DNA of 7,276 nt from Candidatus Limnocylindrales bacterium. GTDB lineage: Bacteria > Chloroflexota > Limnocylindria > Limnocylindrales > CSP1-4. The notes below the pieces were generated by a model. The model was not told where the DNA came from and searched no databases. It saw only the letters and a list, made by a program, of their open reading frames with translations. Below are positions 1-5,531 of the stretch, one piece after another. The stretch spans positions 1 through 7,276 of the forward strand of contig JARLHH010000181.1 of assembly GCA_031292335.1 (NCBI GenBank), written 5' to 3'. Made by a program: the position numbers and the translations under genes. Each line of letters starts with the position of its first letter. Positions within the stretch are counted from its first letter, which is position 1.

Positions 1-100
1 CCGCGCGTCGCCGCATACCCCCGGAAAGCTCGCTGGGAAACTTCTCGAGCGTGCCGCCCAACTCCACAAATTCGAGCGCCTCCTCGACCCGCGGTCGGAC
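1..100 (-). other. ABC-transporter ATPase signature-region segment, in frame with rimM
   Basis: Codons 177-209 of the rimM frame read as the helical subdomain and C-loop of an ABC ATPase. They include VRPRVEEALEFVELGG, then KFPSE, then LSGGMRRRA at 201-209, which matches the LSGGx(K/R)xR signature. The layout resembles the Mla/Ttg2A (MCE-associated) lipid-transport ATPases, where a V/E-rich helix, 'VGL.G' and 'PSELSGGM' precede the signature. No Walker A or Q-loop lies upstream; RimM sequence occupies that place, so an ABC protein would lack its first ~120 residues. Both Phe codons here are TTT and one Leu is TTG, whereas all five Phe codons in the RimM part are TTC. I infer a junction between two unrelated genes near position 75-125. 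It may be an assembly chimera at a contig end, a recombination scar or a real fusion; Walker B and the H-loop would lie off the left edge. Confidence 0.72.
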
Positions 101-628
101 CTGGTCCGGCGTCGGAAGGTCGAGGGCGTCGGCGTCGACCACGATCTCGCCGCGGCGCGGCGCCAGGATCCGGACGAACGGGCGCGCCACGGGAAGGTCG
201 AACGGGCCGCGCGGCCCTCCTTCCACGACCAGGATCTCGGCGCCGCCGGAACGGTAGACGTCGCGCACGGTCCCGAGCGCCCCGCCCTCCGCGTCGACGA
301 CCGGGCAGCCCAGGAGCTCGTGCCAGTAGTAGCTGCCGCGGGGCAGGGCCGGGACAACGGCCGCGTCGGCCTCCAGGTAGACCGACAGGTACGGCGCAGC
401 CGCGTTGCGCGACGGGATCTCGTGGAACCGGATGATCCAGCCCGGCGCCGCGGCCCAGGCCTCGCTGATCGTGAGCGGGTCGGACGCACCTTCCGGGTAG
501 AGGTGCGCCCCTGGCGCGAACCGGGCGACCGGGTCGTCGGTCAGAACTTCCACCCGGAGCCCACCGTTGACGCCGTGGAAGCCCCGGACGAGCGCCACGA
601 CGAGGCGCTCGCCGGCGGCGGCCGGCAC
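1..628 (-). CDS. rimM: RimM, 16S rRNA processing / 30S maturation factor, partial; C-terminus continues into ABC-ATPase-like sequence
   Basis: RimM binds ribosomal protein S19 in the immature 30S head and assists 16S rRNA maturation in the cytoplasm. I translated the frame by hand: a GTG start at 628-626, then 209 codons with no stop to the window edge. Residues 9-88 fit the N-terminal RimM beta-barrel (VALVRGFHGVNGGLRVEVL, then TDDPVARF). Residues 98-170 fit the PRC-barrel half: GSYYWHELLGCPVVD at 98-112, GTVRDVY at 119-125, and EIVVDADALD at 161-170, where RimM proteins normally end. The frame then continues about 39 residues into sequence that is not RimM (separate entry). The start lies 8 nt after the khpA stop; the only GGAG is inside khpA, about 15 nt upstream and within a hairpin. 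An in-frame GTG at codon 11 is a less likely start because it would trim the first barrel strand. The RimM identity is secure; the C-terminal end is not. Confidence 0.9.
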   Translation of the reverse strand, partial: MPAAAGERLVVALVRGFHGVNGGLRVEVLTDDPVARFAPGAHLYPEGASDPLTISEAWAAAPGWIIRFHEIPSRNAAAPYLSVYLEADAAVVPALPRGSYYWHELLGCPVVDAEGGALGTVRDVYRSGGAEILVVEGGPRGPFDLPVARPFVRILAPRRGEIVVDADALDLPTPDQVRPRVEEALEFVELGGTLEKFPSELSGGMRRRA

Positions 629-652
629 GCCGGAGATCAGACGATCTCCAGC
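629..652 (-). promoter_or_regulatory. Hairpin across khpA stop and rimM translation start
   Basis: On the minus strand, bases 652-643 pair with 638-629: ten consecutive pairs (one U·G, at 650/631) around the tetraloop GUCU. The central perfect arm is GGAGATC with GATCTCC. The khpA UGA (639-637) begins in the loop, and the rimM GTG (628-626) starts at the next base after the stem. The 5' arm contains the only GGAG that could serve rimM. A ribosome terminating on khpA would open this stem, so I infer translational coupling of rimM to khpA. The pairing is seen in the sequence; the function is inference, and a chance stem in GC-rich coding DNA is possible. Confidence 0.5.
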
Positions 653-870
653 TGGAACTGCTCGCCGTCGCGGGCGCCGACGACCTTCAGGAGCGTGCGG
701 AGCGCCTTGGCGACGCTCCCGTTCCGGCCGATCACCTTTCCCATGTCGTCTTCCGCGACGCGGAGCTCGATGATGGTTGCGCCGGCCTCCTGGCTGACCA
801 CGACCTCGACCTGGTCCGGGTGATCGACGAGCGACTTGGCGACGAACTCGACGAGCTGCGGGGCGGCCAT
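637..870 (-). CDS. khpA: KhpA-like single-KH-domain RNA-binding protein
   Basis: The 77-residue product is the usual length for this family (KhpA/YlqC). It consists of almost nothing but one type II KH fold. Residues 1-17 form the first helix (LVEFVAKSLVDHP at 6-18), 21-39 form beta strands, and the RNA-binding GxxG loop is GRNG at 48-51 within GKVIGRNGSVAKALRTLL. The protein ends in a short beta strand (QFQLEIV). KhpA partners with KhpB/Jag in several bacteria, binds many RNAs and influences cell division and envelope growth; that is family knowledge, not visible here. Position between rpsP and rimM is its classic location. The ATG at 870 has AGGAAGGGA at 884-876, which overlaps the last codons of rpsP, with a 12-nt intergenic gap, so translation is probably coupled. 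The stop is TGA. Confidence 0.93.
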   Translation of the reverse strand: MAAPQLVEFVAKSLVDHPDQVEVVVSQEAGATIIELRVAEDDMGKVIGRNGSVAKALRTLLKVVGARDGEQFQLEIV

Positions 871-882
871 CGGGGTCCCTTC

Positions 883-1137
883 CTACTTCGCGGCCGGCAG
901 GACGCCGGCGTTGCGCAGAAGCCGCTCGACCGTGTCGGACGGCAGGGCTCCCTTGGCGAGCCACGACTTCGTCTTCTCCACGTCGACCGCGAACTCGACC
1001 GGCTCCGTGCGGGGGTTGTAGTGCCCGAGGATCTCGATCGTCCGGCCGTCACGCGGGCTTCGGCTGTCGGCCACGACGACGCGATACGCCGGCTGCTTCG
1101 TTGCGCCGACGCGGGTGAGGCGAATGCGAGCTGCCAT
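883..1137 (-). CDS. rpsP: 30S ribosomal protein S16 (bS16)
   Basis: The 84-residue product has the standard bS16 length and pattern: MAARIRLTRVGATKQPAYRV at 1-20, VVADSRSPRDGR at 21-32, and IEILGHYNPR at 34-43. It continues with a VDVEKTKSWLAKGALPSDTV segment at 51-70 and a C-terminal helix ERLLRNAGV. S16 binds the 5' domain of 16S rRNA and is needed for 30S assembly. The ATG start is preceded by AGGAGGAGAAG (1157-1147), a strong but somewhat distant Shine-Dalgarno run. A 71-nt leader (1138-1208) separates it from the DUF3352-type gene, the second-largest gap in the window; I see no convincing promoter in it and only a weak 5-bp pairing (1191-1195 with 1166-1170). The stop is TAG. It is followed at 12 nt by khpA, so rpsP, khpA and rimM form a ribosome-biogenesis unit. 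Confidence 0.97.
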   Translation of the reverse strand: MAARIRLTRVGATKQPAYRVVVADSRSPRDGRTIEILGHYNPRTEPVEFAVDVEKTKSWLAKGALPSDTVERLLRNAGVLPAAK

Positions 1138-1208
1138 GTCCTGGTTCTTCTCCTCCTGCTCGAGGCGGGCCGCCCTGATGGCCAGCTCACGCCCGTCCTG
1201 TTGGGTTC

Positions 1209-2963
1209 CTACTTGAAGACGAGCACGAACCGGCTCGTGCGGGTCGCTGCGGGCGCCTTCTCCACGGCGGCGAAGGCGTCGAAGGGCTCGAGGAAGGGCT
1301 GCACGTCCGTCGTGTAGCTCGCCTGGTCCGCAGCCGGCATCAGCGCTTCCAGGCCTTCCCGGACGCCCGTGATGTTCACGTAGGCATCCATGATGCCCGC
1401 TCCTCCGGCGGCGTTGATCGCGTCCTGGTATCCCGCCTGCGAGGCGAGGCCGGCGCTCGCAGGGGTGTCGAGGACGGCTTTCACGAAGTCGACCGTCCCG
1501 AGCGCGAACAGGCTGCCCTGGGCTGCCACCGCCAGCGGCGGGATGACGGCGCCGGTGTCACCCATGCCCGGGAGCGCCGGGAGCGCCACCAGCGTGATCG
1601 TCCCCGCCGCGTACGGCTGTTGCGTCACGCTGATCCCCGCTCCGCCGCCGGCGAGCGCGAGGACGGCCCGCAGCTGGTCCAGGGTGCGCGTCGCGGCCGC
1701 CGGGTCGGTCGCGATGGCGGCCAGGCCGCCGCCCCAGGCCGTCCCGTCGCGGGTCACCGCCAGCGCCGCGTCACCGGCCCAGCCCGCCAGCGACCCGACG
1801 CCACCGATCGCGGCGAGCGCCGTGTTCACCTTGTCGAGCGCGGCCTTGCCTGCCGGGTCACAGGCGATCCCCGCCTCGATCCCCGACCAGAGCGCCACGA
1901 GCGCCGGGCCTGCCTGCCGGCTCTCGATCGCGACGAGTGTGGTGGCGGGGAGGTGCGCGGCGATCGCGCTGGCCGTGTCCGTCGGCGCCGGGCTGGAACC
2001 CGCGCCGGCCGCCGTGGCCGGGGCGACGCGGTCGATCACGAGCGCGCCGCCTGCCGCGTGCGCAAACCCGGCCGACCATCCCGGCGCGGCTGCCATCGCG
2101 CTGTCCAGGCAGGCGGCCGGGACGCCGGCCGGGCTGCCTGCCATCGAGACGACGGCCTGCAGCAGCGTGGCGGTGTCCAGGTAGCCGAAGCCGAGATAGG
2201 CGCCCGGGGCGGCGGCCTTGGCGGCCACGAACGCGCTGGAGGCGGCGACCGGGCTGGCGCCCTGCGTGTCCAGGGCAGCCTTGACGGTGACCTCCGGGCC
2301 CAGCAGGAGGACGGTGCCGCGGGTGGCCCAGGCGAGCGTCATCCCATCGTGGTCGACCGTGGTGATCGTCCCGTCACCGTACGTCGCCGTGGACGCCGTC
2401 CCGCCGGCCTCCTTCGCGACCCAGGCGGTGGCGGCCGCGACGTCCTTGACGCTGGCAAGCACCACGAACCCCCGGTCGGGGGCGGTGGCCGCCGCGGGAT
2501 CCTTCCGGTCGGCCGCGGCGATGTCGAGCAGGTCGCTCGTCAGCGCCACGCCCACCTCTCCGCCAACCCACGGCTCGAGGTCGGAGGTCCAGCTGATCCC
2601 GGTCTTCTGGAGCGCCTCGTCCAGCGCCTGGTCGATCTTCGAATCGAGCGAGGCCTGGTCCTTGAACCCGGGGAAGGTGGCGATGATGTTTCCGACGTTC
2701 TCACGCTGGTCGCCCGGCAGATCCGCGCGGGCCTCCAGGTAGGCAACGGTCCCGGCCGGGATCCAGCCCTCGACGGCGGACGTCGTCGCACCGGATGTCA
2801 GCAGGACGGCGCCCACCGAGGCGGCCCCCACGACGAGCGCGACGACCACCAGTGCGGCGCCCCAGCGCACGAGGCCAGCCGGGCGCACCCGTCCGCCTCC
2901 GGCCGTCGATCCGCCCTGGCGCGGGGAACCCGGCTCGACCTGGATCGGTGTGAACTCGGCCAT
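1209..2963 (-). CDS. Membrane-anchored extracytoplasmic protein, DUF3352-type, two-domain repeat
   Basis: This is a 584-residue protein of unknown function. Residues 1-30 are a hydrophilic, Gly/Pro-rich cytoplasmic tail, and 31-57 are one hydrophobic helix (LVRWGAALVVVALVVGAASV) with an Arg-containing N-side, so it fits a single-pass anchor with the rest outside the cell. The Ala/Gly-rich ectodomain starts at VEGWIPAGTVAYLEARADLP (64-83), the typical DUF3352 opening. It contains two divergent copies of one unit, about 68-272 and 338-542, joined by an Ala/Ser/Pro linker (314-331). Compare VTVKAALDTQGASP with DFVKAVLDTPASAG. The only two cysteines, 285 and 368, lie outside the membrane and flank the linker, so a disulfide is possible. 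ATG with GGGAGG 6 nt upstream sets the start; the ffh stop is 18 nt before it. The TAG stop is followed by the 71-nt rpsP leader. DUF3352 assignment is from memory of the family pattern; no enzymatic motif is visible. Confidence 0.8.
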   Translation of the reverse strand: MAEFTPIQVEPGSPRQGGSTAGGGRVRPAGLVRWGAALVVVALVVGAASVGAVLLTSGATTSAVEGWIPAGTVAYLEARADLPGDQRENVGNIIATFPGFKDQASLDSKIDQALDEALQKTGISWTSDLEPWVGGEVGVALTSDLLDIAAADRKDPAAATAPDRGFVVLASVKDVAAATAWVAKEAGGTASTATYGDGTITTVDHDGMTLAWATRGTVLLLGPEVTVKAALDTQGASPVAASSAFVAAKAAAPGAYLGFGYLDTATLLQAVVSMAGSPAGVPAACLDSAMAAAPGWSAGFAHAAGGALVIDRVAPATAAGAGSSPAPTDTASAIAAHLPATTLVAIESRQAGPALVALWSGIEAGIACDPAGKAALDKVNTALAAIGGVGSLAGWAGDAALAVTRDGTAWGGGLAAIATDPAAATRTLDQLRAVLALAGGGAGISVTQQPYAAGTITLVALPALPGMGDTGAVIPPLAVAAQGSLFALGTVDFVKAVLDTPASAGLASQAGYQDAINAAGGAGIMDAYVNITGVREGLEALMPAADQASYTTDVQPFLEPFDAFAAVEKAPAATRTSRFVLVFK

Positions 2964-2981
2964 CGTCCGCCTCCCTCGGCC

Positions 2982-4301
2982 TCAGCGGCCGAAGACCCCG
3001 GGGAGCCGGCGGCCCCCGCGGAGCTGCTTCATGAGCTTCTGCATCTCACCGAACTGTTTGACGAGGCGGTTGACCTCCATGATCGAGGTGCCTGAGCCCG
3101 CCGCGATGCGGCGCCGTCTGCTCCCGTTCAGGATCGTCGGGTCGCGCCGCTCGCCCGCGGTCATCGACCGGATGATGGCTTCCGTCCGCCGGAGGTCCCC
3201 GCGGTCCACCGAATCCTGCGCCTGGCGCGCCATCCCGCCAAGCCCCGGGATCATCTCCATGACCTGGCCGAGCGGCCCCATCTTCTTGACCTGCTGCAGC
3301 TGGTCGAGCATGTCCTCCAGGCTGAAGCTCCCGGACTGGAGCTTCGCGGCGGCCTTCTCGGCCTGGGTCGCGTCGAAGGCATCCTGGGCACGCTCGATCA
3401 GGGTGAGGACATCGCCCATCCCGAGGATCCGGCCGGCCAGACGGTCCGGGTGGAACGGTTCCAGCGCGTCGGTCTTCTCGCCCGTGCCGAGGAACTTGAC
3501 CGGCAGCCCGGTGACCGCGCTGATCGAGAGCGCGGCCCCGCCGCGCGCATCGCCGTCGATCTTGGTGAGCACGAGGCCCGTCAGCGGCACGGCCGCGGCG
3601 AATGCCTGGGCCACGGCGACCGCCTCCTGGCCGGACATCGCGTCCACGACCAGCAGCGTCTCGACCGGGCGGACCGCGCGCACCAGCTCGGTCACCTCGG
3701 CCATCAGGACCTCGTCCAGGGTCAGCCGGCCGGCCGTGTCCAGGATCACGGTGTCGCGGACTTCGTGGCGCGCATGGGCGATCCCGAGCCGGCCGATCTC
3801 CGGGACGCTGGTCCCCGCGGGGGCGGCGAAGACCGGCAGGTCCAGGCTTGCCCCGAGGGTGACCAGCTGGTCGATGGCTGCCGGCCGGTACGGGTCGGCC
3901 GCGACGAGCAGCGGACGCCGGCCGATCTTGACGATATGGCGGGCCAGCTTTGCCGCCGTCGTGGTCTTGCCGGAGCCCTGCAGCCCGACCAGGGCGATGA
4001 CGGCCGGGTTGCCCGCCAGGTGGAGCGTGCGGTCGCCGGCGGACAGGAGCGCCGTCAGCTCGTCGTTGACGATCTTGACGACCTGTTGACCGGCGTTGAG
4101 CGAGGCCAGGATCTCGCTCCCGGTCGCCCGGTCGCGGACCCGGGCCGTGAAGTCCTTGACGACCTTGAAGTTGACGTCCGCCTCCAGGAGCGCCAGGCGC
4201 ACCTCGCGCATCGCCGTGTCGACGTCGGCCTCGCTGATCCGGCCGTGACCGGTGAGCGAGCCGAGCGTACGGCGGAGGCGCTCGGAAAGGGCGTCGAACA
4301 T
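2982..4301 (-). CDS. ffh: Signal recognition particle protein Ffh (SRP54)
   Basis: Ffh with 4.5S RNA binds signal sequences on ribosomes and docks with FtsY. The 439-residue product is full length. The N domain is a four-helix bundle (1-95), with DALSERLRRTLGSLTG at 3-18. The GTPase G domain shows G1 GLQGSGKT (106-113), G2 DPYRPAA (136-142), G3 DTAGR (188-192), G4 TKIDGDARGG (246-255) and GTGEK (272-276); the family more often has GVGEK. The methionine-rich M domain follows, with FSLEDMLDQLQQVKKMGPLG (326-345), IPGL, and the RNA-binding helix-turn-helix with a basic SRRRR run and AGSGTSIMEVNRLVKQF (401-417). The tail is short and basic. ATG at 4301 opens the N helix correctly; AGGAGA (4319-4314) sits 12 nt upstream, rather far. 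A 123-nt gap separates it from ftsY, the largest in the cluster, with a hairpin and possibly its own promoter. No 4.5S RNA gene is visible here. Confidence 0.97.
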   Translation of the reverse strand: MFDALSERLRRTLGSLTGHGRISEADVDTAMREVRLALLEADVNFKVVKDFTARVRDRATGSEILASLNAGQQVVKIVNDELTALLSAGDRTLHLAGNPAVIALVGLQGSGKTTTAAKLARHIVKIGRRPLLVAADPYRPAAIDQLVTLGASLDLPVFAAPAGTSVPEIGRLGIAHARHEVRDTVILDTAGRLTLDEVLMAEVTELVRAVRPVETLLVVDAMSGQEAVAVAQAFAAAVPLTGLVLTKIDGDARGGAALSISAVTGLPVKFLGTGEKTDALEPFHPDRLAGRILGMGDVLTLIERAQDAFDATQAEKAAAKLQSGSFSLEDMLDQLQQVKKMGPLGQVMEMIPGLGGMARQAQDSVDRGDLRRTEAIIRSMTAGERRDPTILNGSRRRRIAAGSGTSIMEVNRLVKQFGEMQKLMKQLRGGRRLPGVFGR

Positions 4302-4331
4302 GGCGGGGGATGGTCTCCTGCGAGCCGGTGG

Positions 4332-4358
4332 CGTGACGGCACGACCGGCGCCGTCACG
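4332..4358 (-). promoter_or_regulatory. 9-bp perfect hairpin in the ftsY-ffh gap
   Basis: CGTGACGGC (4332-4340) and GCCGTCACG (4350-4358) are perfect reverse complements with a 9-nt loop. They lie in the only sizeable non-coding stretch besides the rpsP leader, 31 nt upstream of the ffh ATG. No T-run follows on the minus strand, so this is not a classical intrinsic terminator. It could be a weak attenuator, an RNA-stability or processing element separating ftsY from ffh output, or an operator, since the half-sites are symmetric. A second, small stem (GATCG at 4413-4417 with CGATC at 4422-4426) overlaps the ftsY stop. Confidence 0.45.
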
Positions 4359-4392
4359 TGGTGCGCGAGTTCTGGCGACACCGAAGAGCCCG

Positions 4393-4398
4393 AGTGTA
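4393..4398 (-). promoter_or_regulatory. Weak -10-like hexamer upstream of ffh
   Basis: The minus strand reads TACACT here, which keeps the conserved first, second, fourth and last positions of a sigma70 -10 box, in an unusually A/T-containing spot of the 123-nt ftsY-ffh gap. About 17 nt further upstream there is only GC-rich sequence and no recognisable -35 hexamer. If used, transcription would start about 30 nt before the 9-bp hairpin and give a leader of roughly 85 nt. This is a weak call. Confidence 0.15.
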
Positions 4399-4424
4399 CC
4401 CCACCCTTCCCGGATCGCGCCCGA

Positions 4425-5516
4425 TCAGCCGAAGAGCGCCCCCACGAACGCCTCTGGATCGAATGGAAGCAGGTCGCCGACCTTCTCCCCTACCCCGACG
4501 AACCGGACGGGCACCCCGAGCGCCTGCTCGATCGCGAAGACGATCCCGCCCTTCGCCGTCGAATCGAGCTTCGTCAGGATGATCCCGGTCAGGCCGGTCG
4601 AGGCATGGAAGGCCTTCGCCTGGGCCAGGCCGTTCTGTCCCGTGGTTGCGTCGAGGACGAACAGGACCTCCGGCTGCGCCCCCGGAAGGCGGCGGTCGAT
4701 CACGCGGCGCATCTTCGCCAGCTCGTCCATCAGGTTCGACTTGGTGTGAAGCCGCCCGGCGGTGTCGGCGATCAGCACGTCCACGCGTCGGGCGACCGCC
4801 GCGTCGACGGCGTCGTACACCACGGCAGACGGGTCGGCGCCCGGGGCGTGCGCCACGACCTGCGCGCCTGCCCGGTCACCCCAGGTCCGCAGCTGCTCGA
4901 TGGCCGCGGCCCGGAATGTGTCCCCGGCGGCCAACAGCACCGTCTGGCCCTCGGCGCGATAGCGCGCGGCGAGCTTCCCGATCGTGGTCGTCTTGCCGGT
5001 CCCGTTGACCCCCACGACAAGGATCACCGCGGGCGACTCCGGGCCCGCCCGGTGCGGCACCCAGCCGGGGTCGCGGTCTACGAGCAGCGCCGTCAGCTCG
5101 GCCCGGACGGCCGCCACCGGGCCGCCCGCCTCGCGACGCCGCCGAGCCCGCTCCACGACCTCCAGGGCGAGCGTCGCGCCGACGTCGCCCCCGATCAGGG
5201 TCTCCTCCACGGCCTCCCAGGTCGCCGCATCGGGGTCTCCCCGACCCAGCAGCCCCTTGAGCCTGGCGACGAAGCCGCCGCGGCTGCGCTCGACGCCCGC
5301 GGAGAGGCCATCGCCGTCGCGCGCCGCACCGGCTCCCGGCGCCGCCGCCTGCCCCGACGGCTGGACTTCGTCGCGCTGCGTGACCGGGCCTGCCGGCGGC
5401 TGGACGTCGTCGGGCGCCGGTGACGGCTCCTCGACCTCGGCCGCAGGCCCGGCGTCCGGCACGGCGGCATCACCGTCCGGCCGATCCGGCTCGGAAGGTC
5501 GCCGTCGCCAGAACAT
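4425..5516 (-). CDS. ftsY: Signal recognition particle receptor FtsY
   Basis: FtsY is the membrane-associated SRP receptor GTPase that pairs with Ffh and hands ribosome-nascent chains to the SecYEG translocon. The product has 363 residues. Residues 1-75 form a low-complexity acidic, Pro/Ala-rich A region after a short basic MFWRRR start; it has no transmembrane helix, so association is probably peripheral. The N domain (80-155) opens with GGFVARLKGLLGRG. The G domain shows G1 GVNGTGKTTT (169-178), DTFRAAAIEQL (199-209), DTAGRLHT (251-258), TKLD (315-318) and GVGEK (341-345). It ends in the family-typical DLLPFDPEAFVGALFG. The loop LDSTAKGG separates it from Ffh (IDGDARGG). The ATG at 5516 has GGAGGGAGA 6 nt upstream, and the smc stop is only 15 nt before it, so the pair is probably co-transcribed. 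The stop is TGA. A length near 300-370 with a short A region is normal outside enterobacteria. Confidence 0.97.
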   Translation of the reverse strand: MFWRRRPSEPDRPDGDAAVPDAGPAAEVEEPSPAPDDVQPPAGPVTQRDEVQPSGQAAAPGAGAARDGDGLSAGVERSRGGFVARLKGLLGRGDPDAATWEAVEETLIGGDVGATLALEVVERARRRREAGGPVAAVRAELTALLVDRDPGWVPHRAGPESPAVILVVGVNGTGKTTTIGKLAARYRAEGQTVLLAAGDTFRAAAIEQLRTWGDRAGAQVVAHAPGADPSAVVYDAVDAAVARRVDVLIADTAGRLHTKSNLMDELAKMRRVIDRRLPGAQPEVLFVLDATTGQNGLAQAKAFHASTGLTGIILTKLDSTAKGGIVFAIEQALGVPVRFVGVGEKVGDLLPFDPEAFVGALFG

Positions 5517-5531
5517 GGTTGGTCTCCCTCC

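Noticed and set aside
320..823. 167-codon plus-strand open frame over rimM and khpA.
   Set aside because: Both genes beneath it on the minus strand are recognisable families; the plus-strand product is not.
1138..1208. Possible ribosomal-protein leader structure or terminator upstream of rpsP.
   Set aside because: Only a 5-bp pairing with a 20-nt loop (1191-1195 with 1166-1170) and no T-run; too weak to call.
1390..3095. Overlapping plus-strand open frames (264 and 491 codons) opposite the DUF3352-type gene.
   Set aside because: The minus-strand frame has a good RBS, an anchor helix and repeated domain structure; the plus-strand translations are low-complexity Ala/Pro/Arg sequence typical of GC-rich shadows.
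2950..4089. 379-codon plus-strand open frame opposite ffh.
   Set aside because: Ser/Arg/Ala-rich translation with no family resemblance, fully antisense to the complete Ffh coding sequence.
3450..5423. 657-codon open frame on the plus strand opposite ffh and ftsY.
   Set aside because: It lies antisense to two unmistakable GTPase genes, spans the gap between them, has a composition dominated by Arg, Gly, Asp and Pro with no recognisable domain, and is expected from high-GC third positions.
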